A stretch of DNA of 64,000 nucleotides from an uncultured Bacteriovorax sp. (GCA_946481315.1 CAMLMH010000012.1:24600-88599); one strand, 5' to 3'; positions 26,692 to 35,466 are shown, counted from the stretch's first letter. Notes: a model not told the origin generated them from the letters alone. Made by a program: numbers and translations.

Positions 26692-26797
26692 GTTAAAAAA
26701 AGTGAATATTTTTTAAAAACTGACTTACAATTAAACAAAGCAACGTTAATTTGGCAGGCTCTTAATGCCGGCACGATTAAAGGAGCTTTTATAAAAG

Positions 26798-26818
26798 GAT
26801 CAAATCTTAACTTTGATC
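26798..26818 (+). promoter_or_regulatory. perfect hairpin in the pilA leader
   Basis: GATCAAA (26798-26804), a 7-base loop, TTTGATC (26812-26818). It stands about ten bases upstream of the strong AGGAG site that serves pilA. A hairpin here could stabilise an abundant pilin messenger or adjust translation; there is no U-run, so it is not a terminator. Confidence 0.5.
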
Positions 26819-26834
26819 GAACACAGGAGTTTCT

Positions 26835-27365
26835 ATGAAAAAGTATCTATCGGATTCTAGCGGCTTTACGCTCGTAGAGCTAATGGTAGTAGTTGCGATT
26901 ATCGGTATCTTATCTGCAATTGCTGTTCCTAACTTTAAAAAGTACCAGGCGAAATCTAAGCAATCTGAAGCCAAAATTCAGCTGGCAGCAGTTTATTCTA
27001 CAGAAGTTGCAGCTAACGCTGACTACGATACTTATGCTACTTGTCTCGGAGTTCTCGGTTATGAAACTCCTCCGAAGGGTTACTACATTGCCGGTTTCCC
27101 AACTGCAGATGCAACAACTGCGGGCGTAGTTAACGGCAGAACTCAACCAGGCTATTGTGCCGCTACCAACGCCATCGCGCCTACTCAGCATCTAAAAGTT
27201 GACTCGGCAGCACTACCAGCAGCGGCTGACTTAACAGGTACATCAGTAAGTTCGACTGCATTCACGGCAGCAGCAGCTGGAGATATTTCGGGTTCGGGGG
27301 CAGCATTTGACAAGTGGACGATAAATGACAGTAAAAACTTAGTAAATGCTTTCACGGGTTACTAA
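26835..27365 (+). CDS. pilA: type IV major pilin PilA (class IVa prepilin)
   Basis: A 176-residue prepilin. A 10-residue leader ends in Gly10 and is followed by FTLVELMVVVAIIGILSAIA, with Phe at +1 and Glu at +5 as required by PilD. The globular part has two cysteines (Cys70 and Cys108) that could close a loop, and the second half is rich in Ala, Ser and Thr, possibly surface exposed. AGGAG six bases upstream supports the start. It is a single transcript between a FliA-type promoter and a strong terminator. Confidence 0.95.
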   Translation: MKKYLSDSSGFTLVELMVVVAIIGILSAIAVPNFKKYQAKSKQSEAKIQLAAVYSTEVAANADYDTYATCLGVLGYETPPKGYYIAGFPTADATTAGVVNGRTQPGYCAATNAIAPTQHLKVDSAALPAAADLTGTSVSSTAFTAAAAGDISGSGAAFDKWTINDSKNLVNAFTGY

Positions 27366-27390
27366 TTAGCAATCATTTCATGATCTAAGC

Positions 27391-27420
27391 AAAAAGCGGT
27401 CAGCAATGACCGCTTTTTTT
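27391..27420 (+). terminator. bidirectional rho-independent terminator after pilA
   Basis: AAAAGCGGTCA, loop GCAA, TGACCGCTTTTTTT. With A-runs on one side and T-runs on the other, it serves pilA and the converging minus-strand gene, whose stop codon overlaps the T-run. Confidence 0.9.
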
Positions 27421-28228
27421 ATTCTTGTCTGCTTTTGGCGACATTTCTTTTAAATGGTATCCATTCTTTTTGAGAGTAAAATTGATCTTTCTTGAAGATA
27501 TATGGATTGTTGTCAAGATCAGCCATGGAGCAATTGGAAAGCTTATTGTTTAAACAATTAAGATCAATTTCCGCTTTTAAGCTATATCTATATTCATAAA
27601 TTTTTTTCCAGACAATACTATCTTTAGGAAAACTGTCTTGATATTGAGAAAGGACCATAAAGGCATCATTTAGATTGCCACTATTTGCCTCAAGTCTTGC
27701 TAATGTACTAACCATCATTGGCGAATTATTTGAGAAGGTGTTGAGCTTTTTTAAAATAGGATAAGCTTTATCAAAATCACCTACTTCGAAATAATAGTGA
27801 AAACCAGCATTATAGAGAAGATTCTGATCCATAGGGAACATAGACAATCCTCGATCGTAAATATAACTTGCCCCTTCAAGGTCGTCTTTGATAATCGAAA
27901 GGTAAGGTCCGCCAAAACTATAGGTTAATTTAAATTCTGGCTCAATGATCGAAATGTTCTTAAAGCGTAAAAACATCCAGGAATTGAGATCTTTATTTTT
28001 ATAGTGGTCATGATCACTTTCCAGAATAGTAGCAATCCACAATAAAGAAGAAATCAGTCTCTTCTGACCAAGATTGAAATACAGTAAGAAATTTGAATCG
28101 ACATTAAAAGTACTCTCTTGTTTTGTTATAAATACAATTGGCTTTTCATTTAAGCGGGAGAGGAAATATGAACCCGACAAGAAAGCTAAGATAATTAGCC
28201 AATGTTGAATGTGTTTACTTAATTGCAT
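27419..28228 (-). CDS. membrane-anchored TPR-like protein in the PilG position of the pilus locus
   Basis: A 269-residue protein with an N-terminal signal anchor (about 7-24) and a helical, TPR-like body (SYIYDRGLSMFPMDQNLLYNAGFHYYFEVGDFDKAYPILKKL is split over two repeats near residues 118-160). In Myxococcus the genes after pilA are pilG, pilH and pilI, all needed for pilus formation; this gene occupies the pilG place but is on the opposite strand. Homology to PilG cannot be judged here. Its start is only 21 bases from the divergent ABC ATPase gene and lacks a clear ribosome-binding site. Confidence 0.75.
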   Translation of the reverse strand: MQLSKHIQHWLIILAFLSGSYFLSRLNEKPIVFITKQESTFNVDSNFLLYFNLGQKRLISSLLWIATILESDHDHYKNKDLNSWMFLRFKNISIIEPEFKLTYSFGGPYLSIIKDDLEGASYIYDRGLSMFPMDQNLLYNAGFHYYFEVGDFDKAYPILKKLNTFSNNSPMMVSTLARLEANSGNLNDAFMVLSQYQDSFPKDSIVWKKIYEYRYSLKAEIDLNCLNNKLSNCSMADLDNNPYIFKKDQFYSQKEWIPFKRNVAKSRQE

Positions 28229-28241
28229 TGTAATTTATAAT
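28214..28241 (+). promoter_or_regulatory. sigma-70 promoter giving a near-leaderless ABC ATPase transcript
   Basis: TTTACT (28214-28219), 16 bases, perfect TATAAT (28236-28241). The start is expected at 28248-28249, one or two bases before the ATG at 28250, so the messenger would be essentially leaderless; no ribosome-binding site is visible. The AT-rich 21-base gap may also hold the promoter of the divergent gene. Confidence 0.55.
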
Positions 28242-28249
28242 AATACACT

Positions 28250-29110
28250 ATGATCGAATTCATAGAGATTACCAAAAAATTCCGCACTAACTTCTGGGAA
28301 AAAGATTTTCTGGCATTGGATAAGGTGAGCTTCAGGATAAATGAGGGTGATCTTGTTGGATTTCTGGGGGCCAATGGAGCAGGAAAAACAACTTTAATAA
28401 AAATCTTAATGGATTTTAGCAGGGCTGATTCCGGTCAGGTGAAGTTTGGAACAGTTTTGGGTTCAACCGGTCAGCAGATTAAAGCGAATATAGGCTACTT
28501 GCCAGAAAGAGCTTACTTGTATCAGCATTTAACTGGCAGAGAATTTATCCATTTAATCGGAGCAATACACGAAATCCCAAGGTCAGAGTTAAATGATCTC
28601 ATTAAAATCTGGTCGGAAAAACTATCAATAGCTCATGCACTCGATCGACATATACGTGGCTATTCAAAAGGCATGCAGCAACGCTTAGGTTTTCTTTCAA
28701 CGATAATACATAAACCCAAATTGTTAATTCTGGACGAGCCTCTGTCCGGTCTGGATCCTATGGGGAGAAGGGACTTTAAGCGTATTTTTAGTGAGCTCAA
28801 TCAGCAAGGTACAACCGTATTTTTCAGCAGTCATATCGTTTCTGACGTGGAGGAAATTTGCAATAATGTTGTTTTTCTCGAAAAAGGTAAGTTGATCTAT
28901 GAAGGTGCAATCGATCCTCTGCTGGAAAGGCACAGTGAAAACGATTACAAACTTACTTTTCTATCAAATCAGCACATCAGCACTATTCAGATAAAAACAG
29001 AAGAAAAAGATAAACGAATTAATGAGTTAGTTATGCAGGGAGCGCAGTTGTTGAGTCTTGAAAAGGATAAGCCAAGCCTTGAAGAAATAATCTATAAAAT
29101 AAAAAAATAA
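28250..29110 (+). CDS. ABC transporter ATP-binding protein, PilH-like (Myxococcus nomenclature)
   Basis: A 286-residue ABC ATPase of the ABC-2 exporter type. Walker A is GANGAGKTT (about 42-50), the signature YSKGMQQRLG, Walker B LLILDEPLSGLDPMG and the H-loop SSHIVSD. The C-terminal ~70 residues are the usual regulatory extension. Position between pilA and pilD, followed by a matching permease, is that of M. xanthus pilH, needed for pilus biogenesis there. Substrate unknown. Function as ABC ATPase is firm; the PilH identity rests on gene order. Confidence 0.9.
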   Translation: MIEFIEITKKFRTNFWEKDFLALDKVSFRINEGDLVGFLGANGAGKTTLIKILMDFSRADSGQVKFGTVLGSTGQQIKANIGYLPERAYLYQHLTGREFIHLIGAIHEIPRSELNDLIKIWSEKLSIAHALDRHIRGYSKGMQQRLGFLSTIIHKPKLLILDEPLSGLDPMGRRDFKRIFSELNQQGTTVFFSSHIVSDVEEICNNVVFLEKGKLIYEGAIDPLLERHSENDYKLTFLSNQHISTIQIKTEEKDKRINELVMQGAQLLSLEKDKPSLEEIIYKIKK

Positions 29111-29121
29111 AAGATAAAATA

Positions 29122-29889
29122 ATGAAAAAAACATTAACAATGGCCAAATTCACCTTCATAGAAGTTTATCGTAGCAAACTGATGATGAGCTTGTTTTTAA
29201 TCGGTCTGGGGTTAATTGTAATTAGCTATGTAGCTTCTGAGTTTGCTTATGGGGCTCCTGCCAAGATAGCTCTGGATGTGGGCTTCGGTGTGATGTCGCT
29301 TTCAAATGTAATCATTGCTATTTTGATAGGAGCTGGTTTAATTTCGAAAGAAGTTGAGCAAAGAACTTTATACATGGTTATTTCCAAACCAATTTCCCGA
29401 ACAGCTTTTTTGTTCGGCAAGATTATGGGGCTATCCAGTGTTCTGGTAATAAATACTATTGTACTGGGAACTATATCTTCATTGCTCTATTTAATGTATG
29501 GAGGAGACTTTTCTTCCTTGTTTCTTTGGACAATGTATTTTTCTTATATTGAAGCACTGATTGTCCTGCTGTTTGCGGTGCTCTTTTCATTAATTACCAA
29601 TACGACTCTGTCTGTAATTTATTCGATTTGCTTATACATCGTTGGACATGCGATTAATGAGACCTCCAAAATTCTTTTTGCCAAAACATCAGAATTTTTC
29701 AGCGTCATTTTAAAATTTTCTTTTTTTATCGTGCCAAATTTTTACCGGCTCAACTTAAAAGATTATTTGCTTTATAAGCAGACAGTGCCTTTTGAATACT
29801 TACTAACCACAAATGGCTATATCTTGTTATATGCCGGCGCTCTGGGTTTTTTGCTGAATTATATTTTTGTTAATAAAAATCTGGATTGA
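29122..29889 (+). CDS. ABC-2 type permease, PilI-like (Myxococcus nomenclature)
   Basis: A 255-residue integral membrane protein with about six hydrophobic segments. The motif EVEQRTLYMVISKPISRTAFLFGK near residues 79-102 (split by short gaps in the family) is typical of ABC-2 permeases that pair with the preceding kind of ATPase. Eleven bases separate it from the ATPase gene. By order it equals M. xanthus pilI. No clear ribosome-binding site; coupling to the ATPase gene is likely. Confidence 0.87.
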   Translation: MKKTLTMAKFTFIEVYRSKLMMSLFLIGLGLIVISYVASEFAYGAPAKIALDVGFGVMSLSNVIIAILIGAGLISKEVEQRTLYMVISKPISRTAFLFGKIMGLSSVLVINTIVLGTISSLLYLMYGGDFSSLFLWTMYFSYIEALIVLLFAVLFSLITNTTLSVIYSICLYIVGHAINETSKILFAKTSEFFSVILKFSFFIVPNFYRLNLKDYLLYKQTVPFEYLLTTNGYILLYAGALGFLLNYIFVNKNLD

Positions 29890-29897
29890 AATAATAT

Positions 29898-30659
29898 ATG
29901 CTGCATTTTTTGACATTTCTTTTTGGCGCGATGATAGGAAGCTTCTTGAATGCCCTGATCTATCGATTGCCTCGAAACATCAACATCGCTTATCCCCGCT
30001 CAAGTTGCCCAGCATGTGGGAAACTCATTTATTGGTATGAAAATATACCTATCGTTAGTTTTCTCTTTCTGCGCGGCAGATGTAGTGGATGTAAAAATAA
30101 AATTTCATTCCAATATCCATTAATTGAATTTATAAGCGGATTATTTGCTCTTTGGCTGACACCGCATGAGTTAACCCCATTTGCTTTACTCGAATTCTTC
30201 TTTTTCTTTTCTATATTCTGCGCGTTTCTTGTCCATTTTATTGTGGACTTAAAACATCAGATACTGCCTGATTCGGTCAACATCTACCTGGCTATAATAT
30301 TATTTTGTTACGCTCTAATTTCCTTTCCCTGGACTCATTGGGCTTTAGGCAGCCTGATTGGCTTTGGATTTCCTTTACTGGTTAGCTGGTTGTTTTATCA
30401 AATCAGAGGCGAAATCGGACTAGGAGGAGGTGACATTAAGCTTTACGCAGCCTTGGGCTTATTTTTGGGCCCAGTTGGCGTATTACAGAATATTTTCCTT
30501 AGCTGCTTTCTTGGAGCATTCATTGGAATTTTTTTGATAGCTTTCAAAGTAATCAAACGTGAAAACCCGATTCCATTTGGGCCCTTCATTTTAATTGTTG
30601 CCTTTGTTCAAATCTTTCTGTCAGGTACCTTTCAAAAGTTAATATCATATATTCCTTGA
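29898..30659 (+). CDS. pilD: prepilin peptidase / N-methyltransferase PilD
   Basis: A 253-residue polytopic aspartic protease that cleaves the pilin leader after Gly and methylates the new N-terminus. The N-terminal methylase part has CPACGK and CSGCK zinc-type cysteines with WYENIPIVSFLFLRGRC. The catalytic aspartates are in VDLKHQILPD and GGGDIKLYAALG. Eight bases after the permease gene. It processes PilA in this window. Confidence 0.95.
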   Translation: MLHFLTFLFGAMIGSFLNALIYRLPRNINIAYPRSSCPACGKLIYWYENIPIVSFLFLRGRCSGCKNKISFQYPLIEFISGLFALWLTPHELTPFALLEFFFFFSIFCAFLVHFIVDLKHQILPDSVNIYLAIILFCYALISFPWTHWALGSLIGFGFPLLVSWLFYQIRGEIGLGGGDIKLYAALGLFLGPVGVLQNIFLSCFLGAFIGIFLIAFKVIKRENPIPFGPFILIVAFVQIFLSGTFQKLISYIP

Positions 30660-30685
30660 TCCTGATTCTTTATTAAATGTATAAT
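30656..30685 (+). promoter_or_regulatory. sigma-70 promoter of pilMNOP
   Basis: TTGATC (30656-30661), 18 bases, perfect TATAAT (30680-30685). It overlaps the end of pilD. The leader holds GGGGA nine bases before the TTG start of pilM. Confidence 0.65.
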
Positions 30686-30716
30686 TTCCTTATTACGTAA
30701 TTGGGGAAATACAAAA

Positions 30717-31826
30717 TTGGACGCTAAAAAGCTGATTGATGACCTGAGAGAATCTTTAGCCGATATGTTTCCAGGCGGGCCGCGTGGAGTAATTGGCATT
30801 GACATTGGCATGAGTGCAATCAAACTTGCAGAAGTCTCAGTATTGTCTGATGGGGCTTACAAGCTCAACAGATTTGCATCAGTTCCACTGCCTGAAGGTA
30901 CAATCATTGAAGATGAAATTCAAAAAGAGGATGACCTCTTAAAGGCCCTGCAAAAGGGTGTTGAGGATTTAGGATCATCTCATCGATTCGCTTGTGTTGG
31001 GCTCACAGGTCCGAATACTCTACTCAAAAGACTTCAGCTGGCAGGAGGAAGTCCTGAGGAAATTGAAGATCAGGTAACATGGGAAACTGAACAATACTTA
31101 CCTTTTCCAATTGATGAGGGAAATATTTCTTTCAGTGTGGTTGGCGAGAATCAGGGGGGCGGTATTGATGTCATTATCGGTGCTGCTAAAAAAACGGTTG
31201 TTGCGACCTTTAAAGATCTGGTCGAAAGATCCAATCTTAAAGTTAAAATTATGGATTTATCTGCTGCCGCTACGTTGAATGTCATCGAGAACGTCTTTGG
31301 CGAGGAAATTAAAGAAAGAGGAAAGACCTGGATTGTTATGGACGTAGGGGCTCAAAAAACACACTTTATGATCTATAAAAGTGGGGTTTTGGTCTTCTTC
31401 AAGGAAATGAGTATTGGTGGTCTGACGATCACTGAAGAAATCCAGCGCCAGATGGGTGTTAACTATGAAGAAGCCGAAAGTCTAAAGATATATGGCGATG
31501 GTTCTGGGAATATCCCAGAGGAAATTGTCGAGTTGATTAATCAGGTATTAGATTCCTTCTTTACAGAATTAAAGAAAACCCTGGATTTCTGGATAAGTTC
31601 AACCTCAGAAGAAACCTTTGATGGTTGTATTATTACCGGTGGAAGCTCTCAGCTACCGGGTTTTGCGGAAGCCCTACAGGAGCTTCTTGAAACAGAAGTA
31701 CATATACTAAATCCCTTCTCAGCGATAAGTTTTAATAAAAACAATATTGATGAAGGTGAGATTAATGAAATCGCCTATAAGGGAGTTGCGGCAATCGGGC
31801 TGGCCATGAGGGTTTTAGTTAAATGA
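30717..31826 (+). CDS. pilM: type IV pilus assembly protein PilM (actin-like)
   Basis: A 369-residue cytoplasmic actin-fold ATPase that binds the N-terminus of PilN and joins the cytoplasmic and periplasmic parts of the machine. Phosphate-1 motif GVIGIDIGMSAIKLAEV near residues 21-37, phosphate-2 WIVMDVGAQKTHFMIY, and adenosine motif GCIITGGSSQLPGF are visible. The start codon is TTG with GGGGA nine bases before it. Its last codon overlaps the pilN ATG by four bases. Confidence 0.95.
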   Translation: MDAKKLIDDLRESLADMFPGGPRGVIGIDIGMSAIKLAEVSVLSDGAYKLNRFASVPLPEGTIIEDEIQKEDDLLKALQKGVEDLGSSHRFACVGLTGPNTLLKRLQLAGGSPEEIEDQVTWETEQYLPFPIDEGNISFSVVGENQGGGIDVIIGAAKKTVVATFKDLVERSNLKVKIMDLSAAATLNVIENVFGEEIKERGKTWIVMDVGAQKTHFMIYKSGVLVFFKEMSIGGLTITEEIQRQMGVNYEEAESLKIYGDGSGNIPEEIVELINQVLDSFFTELKKTLDFWISSTSEETFDGCIITGGSSQLPGFAEALQELLETEVHILNPFSAISFNKNNIDEGEINEIAYKGVAAIGLAMRVLVK

Positions 31827-32437
31827 TTGAATTAAACCTACTCGAAAAGAAACAGCCTTTAAAGTTACCTACAGTCTTAGGTGTAGATTTAAACACTGTT
31901 TCACTGAAAATGCTGGGAGTAGCACTTTTTATTTATTATGTTCCGCCAATGTTTTTAGAATCAACTTTGAATGAAAAAATTGCGGAAGCAGAAATGCGTC
32001 TTAATGAATTAAATAATCAAAATAACAAAATTAAAAATGAAATAGGTAAGGATACCAACGTTCAGTCTCAGTTGGAAGCTTATAGAATTCAGGAAAATAA
32101 ACTTCGCAGTCGTTCAGCCCAAGTTGATGAAATTCTTAAAAATAGAACAAACCCGAAAAAGGTTCTTGAGAAAATCGCCCGAAGCATTCCTGAAGATCTT
32201 TGGTTTAATGATATGACTATAAATGAAAAGAACGAAATTCTTATCTCCGGCGGCTCATATTCTCCAAGGGCCATTGGCGAATTTATCACAAGTGTTAATG
32301 ACTCGCCTTATTTTGGTGGTAGCATAACTCCTTCTAAGCAAGAGAATAAGCAAGAATCACTGGATGGTATTGCATCGAACTATGAATTCTTCGAACTGAA
32401 AGGCAAAATCATCAATTATGATATGAGAACCAACTGA
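31823..32437 (+). CDS. pilN: type IV pilus alignment protein PilN
   Basis: A 204-residue bitopic inner-membrane protein. The N-terminal MIELNLLEKKQP matches the conserved INLLP-type tail that docks into PilM; a membrane segment (about 30-45) and a coiled coil follow, then a small periplasmic ferredoxin-like domain. Overlaps pilM by 4 bases and pilO by 1 base. Confidence 0.92.
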   Translation: MIELNLLEKKQPLKLPTVLGVDLNTVSLKMLGVALFIYYVPPMFLESTLNEKIAEAEMRLNELNNQNNKIKNEIGKDTNVQSQLEAYRIQENKLRSRSAQVDEILKNRTNPKKVLEKIARSIPEDLWFNDMTINEKNEILISGGSYSPRAIGEFITSVNDSPYFGGSITPSKQENKQESLDGIASNYEFFELKGKIINYDMRTN

Positions 32438-33087
32438 TGGATAAATTACTCAAAAATTTACATTGGTTTATTATCCTGTTGGCATTGTTCAATATGGTTA
32501 CATATTACATGGACCATGAAGAAAAGTATGAGTCAATGTTGGGACAACAGGAAAGTGCAGAAAGAGAACTTCAGAAAAACAAAAAAACGAAACGCGATAT
32601 TGCAAACTTTTACAAAAACATTAAAGAAGCAAAAGATAAAATTGAAAGAGTTGCCCTCGAAATCGAAAGAACTCAGCAGCTATTACCTAGTGAAATTTCA
32701 GATACTGAAAACATTGGCTTACTTCGAAGAATTGCTGATGACGTAAATATAAAAGAAGTAAGTATCACTCCTGAAAATGAAGTCGACAGAGGATTCTATT
32801 TTGCCAGACAGTACAGATTTAAAGCAAAGGCGACCTATCTTCAGTTTTTAATTATGTTTGAAAAGATTTCCGAAAATAAGAGAATTTTGAATGTTGGACA
32901 ATTAAATTTTAAAAAATTGGATCAACCTCAGCGCTCTAAATTTCAGTTGATTAGCGGAGAGTTTATCCTGGAAGCTTACCGCTATAATAGCAATTATAAA
33001 GAAGATCGTGGTATTAATCAGATTGAAAAACAATTCCGAGAAGGCGAAACACCAAAGCCTAATCGCAGTAAGGCAAATAAGGAATAA
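32437..33087 (+). CDS. pilO: type IV pilus alignment protein PilO
   Basis: A 216-residue bitopic protein with a membrane segment (about 9-25), a long charged coiled coil (about 28-80) and a periplasmic domain, matching PilO, which pairs with PilN. The start overlaps the pilN stop by one base. PilN-PilO dimers carry the link to PilP and the secretin. Confidence 0.9.
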   Translation: MDKLLKNLHWFIILLALFNMVTYYMDHEEKYESMLGQQESAERELQKNKKTKRDIANFYKNIKEAKDKIERVALEIERTQQLLPSEISDTENIGLLRRIADDVNIKEVSITPENEVDRGFYFARQYRFKAKATYLQFLIMFEKISENKRILNVGQLNFKKLDQPQRSKFQLISGEFILEAYRYNSNYKEDRGINQIEKQFREGETPKPNRSKANKE

Positions 33088-33092
33088 AGTAG

Positions 33093-33572
33093 ATGAAAGC
33101 TACATTATCTTTTCTGATTTTTAGTTTTTCATTCGCTGTGTTTGGTCAGCAAAATCAGCAGGAACAAAGAACTGACGGGACTTCTTATAATCTTTTCAAA
33201 AGTAAAACTTACGTTAAAAATCCACTGGATTTACGAGACCCATTTAAGCGTAAAATTAATAAGAAACGTTCAGGACTCAAAAAAACAGATAATGATGGCT
33301 ATTTTACAAATATTATCTCCTCTATTGAATCCAAGCCCGTGGAAAGCATCAAAGTTGTTGGAGTAATGTTAGGGGCTGAAAGAAGGGCCATGGCAAAAGT
33401 CGCGGGCGAGGCAGATACTACTTATTATCTTAAAGAGGGAATGAAGGTCGGACCAAATGGTGCGGAAGTTAAGGCCATTCTTCCGGGGGGAGTTGTCCTG
33501 GTAGAGAAAATACGTAACGTTTATGATCAGGATGAATACCTTGAGACAGTTATTCCCGTTTCAAACGAGTAA
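33093..33572 (+). CDS. pilP: type IV pilus protein PilP (without lipobox)
   Basis: A 159-residue exported protein with a signal peptide ending VFGQQ, an extended linker with NPLDLRDPFKRKI (the conserved RDPF motif that contacts PilN/PilO) and a small beta domain (about 80-155) that binds the secretin. PilP is usually a lipoprotein, but no cysteine is present near the cleavage site, so this one would be free in the periplasm or held only by its partners. Five bases after pilO. Confidence 0.9.
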   Translation: MKATLSFLIFSFSFAVFGQQNQQEQRTDGTSYNLFKSKTYVKNPLDLRDPFKRKINKKRSGLKKTDNDGYFTNIISSIESKPVESIKVVGVMLGAERRAMAKVAGEADTTYYLKEGMKVGPNGAEVKAILPGGVVLVEKIRNVYDQDEYLETVIPVSNE

Positions 33573-33621
33573 ATTACTCAGCTAAAAAATTCGGAAAATT
33601 CCCAACCAATTTGGCATTTAA

Positions 33622-33630
33622 TGTTATAAT
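33622..33630 (+). promoter_or_regulatory. extended -10 promoter upstream of pilQ
   Basis: TGTTATAAT: a perfect TATAAT (33625-33630) with the TG of an extended -10; no good -35 is seen. The start near 33637 leaves ~40 bases of leader with AGGGA before the ATG at 33678. It lets pilQ be transcribed apart from pilMNOP. Confidence 0.5.
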
Positions 33631-33677
33631 TGATCTAAGTCTCAGGATATTAAGGATGATGACTTAGGGATGAGTAC

Positions 33678-35459
33678 ATGAAAAAAGGATTTTTTCAAAC
33701 TGTTGTTCTCTGTGTACTGACGTTCAGTACCTCATTATTAGCTGATGAAATGAAAGCAATTAACTTCACTCAAAAAGGTGAAGTAAGTGAGCTTGAATTT
33801 ATTTTCGACAGCAATGATGTTAAAGCAAGTAAATTTCAGGTTAAAGAAGATAAACAAATCATTGTTGACCTAACAAATGTCTCGGCAACTGAACGGGTCA
33901 TGCGAGCATTTGATACATCGGAATTCAGTGGTGGTGTTGTTTTTGTTAAAGCTTATAAAAAACCGAAAAGTGAAAATGATATTCGCGTTGCAGTTCAGTT
34001 GCGTGACAATGTTCGCTCTGTTTTGGTTCGTAAACCAAACCGGGTAGTTCTGCAAATTGAAAATCGTTTTGGTGTTTTTTCTCAAACCAAAGCGGAGCAA
34101 GGCCAAACATATCAGGAAAAAGTAGCAGATATACCCACGGCAGAAGCCAGTAAGTTAAATATTCCAAAATCCGATTCAGTTGAAGATATACTAGATAATC
34201 TGACAATGTCCGGGCGAAAAAAATATATTGGTAAGAAAATTACCATGAATTTAAAAAATGTTAAGCCCGAAGATATATTAAAGATGATTGCTGACACTTC
34301 AGGGTTCAACATTATTCTCACAGATGATGTTCGAAAGTTAGATGCTGTTTCACTTAATTTAAATGATATTCCCTGGGATCAGGCGCTCGATACTGTTTTA
34401 CAGTTAAACAAATTAGTAGCGACAAAAAATGGAATGATTCTTGTTGTCACTTCACTGGAAACGGCAACCAAGGAAGCAGAGCTAGTAAAAAAAGCTAAAG
34501 CATCCGCTAAAGAGCAAGAACCAATTCTTACAAAAATCTTTCCGATTAGTTTCGCAAATATTGACGAATTATTAAAAATTGTAAGTGAATATTCAACAGC
34601 TACCCGCGGAAAAATTCTAAAAGACACTCGTACAAACTCCCTGATTGTTAAAGACACTCAAGAAGTTATTGAGAAGGTAAAAAAGATAGTAGAATTATTG
34701 GATACTCAAACACCACAAGTTTTAATTGAATCTAAAATTGTAGAAGTTGTTGAACGCTATTCAAAAGAAATAGGGCTGGAGCAAGGATTAACCTTCGGGT
34801 ACGACCCTTTCAGCAATCCAAATGCAACTGCAGATTCTGGAAGTTTTGCATTTAGTACAGCCCCCTCTATAGAAAGAGGTATTTTTGGATTAACAATCGG
34901 TAAGTTTAATCGCCTGGTGAACCTGGACTTTAAGCTTAACTTGATGGAAAACGAAGAAAAGGCAAAAATCATTTCTTCGCCAAAAGTTATCACTAAAAAC
35001 AATGTCAAAGCCGAAATCAATCAGGACGAAAATAGTTATTATCTTGTCCAGCTGATTGAGCAAGGGAGAACCACAGTTACATACACCCCGCAAACGGCAA
35101 GATTAAATCTCTCAGTTACACCACAAGTTACCAATGAAGGATCAATATCACTGGAAGTCAGTGTTCAGAAAGATTCTTTAGGTGCACTGATAGGTATAAA
35201 CCAGCCAAGGGCCGAAACAAAGCGTGTCGTTAAAACTCAAGTTTTGGTTGATAACGGAGCAACAGTGGTAGTCGGTGGTATTTATACTTATGTAAACACA
35301 GAAAGCCATTCAGGCATTCCATTTCTAAAGGACATCCCATTGGTGGGATGGTTATTTAGAACGCAATATAATCCGGACACTGAGAAAAAAGAATTAATCA
35401 TTTTTCTTACTCCGAGGATTATCAATCAGGAAGAAGCCGGCTTAGTAGACAGGGGCTAA
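33678..35459 (+). CDS. pilQ: type IV pilus secretin PilQ
   Basis: A 593-residue outer-membrane secretin. Order: signal peptide (1-22), one AMIN domain (about 27-125), an STN/N0 domain (MNLKNVKPEDILKMIADTSG and DIPWDQALDTVL), an N1 domain around FPISFANIDELLKIV, and the secretin core with TPQVLIESKIVEV, VVVGGIYTY and a late LIIFLTPRII. Shorter than M. xanthus PilQ (~900), having a single AMIN domain. AGGGA supports the start. It forms the channel through which the pilus leaves. Confidence 0.95.
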   Translation: MKKGFFQTVVLCVLTFSTSLLADEMKAINFTQKGEVSELEFIFDSNDVKASKFQVKEDKQIIVDLTNVSATERVMRAFDTSEFSGGVVFVKAYKKPKSENDIRVAVQLRDNVRSVLVRKPNRVVLQIENRFGVFSQTKAEQGQTYQEKVADIPTAEASKLNIPKSDSVEDILDNLTMSGRKKYIGKKITMNLKNVKPEDILKMIADTSGFNIILTDDVRKLDAVSLNLNDIPWDQALDTVLQLNKLVATKNGMILVVTSLETATKEAELVKKAKASAKEQEPILTKIFPISFANIDELLKIVSEYSTATRGKILKDTRTNSLIVKDTQEVIEKVKKIVELLDTQTPQVLIESKIVEVVERYSKEIGLEQGLTFGYDPFSNPNATADSGSFAFSTAPSIERGIFGLTIGKFNRLVNLDFKLNLMENEEKAKIISSPKVITKNNVKAEINQDENSYYLVQLIEQGRTTVTYTPQTARLNLSVTPQVTNEGSISLEVSVQKDSLGALIGINQPRAETKRVVKTQVLVDNGATVVVGGIYTYVNTESHSGIPFLKDIPLVGWLFRTQYNPDTEKKELIIFLTPRIINQEEAGLVDRG

Positions 35460-35466
35460 TCTCAAC

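Noticed and set aside
26751..26780. Possible sigma-54 site upstream of pilA (TTGGCAGG...TGC)
   Set aside because: The GG and GC pairs are 12 bases apart rather than 10, so it does not meet the sigma-54 rule; the repeat GGCA-N9-TGCC explains the likeness.
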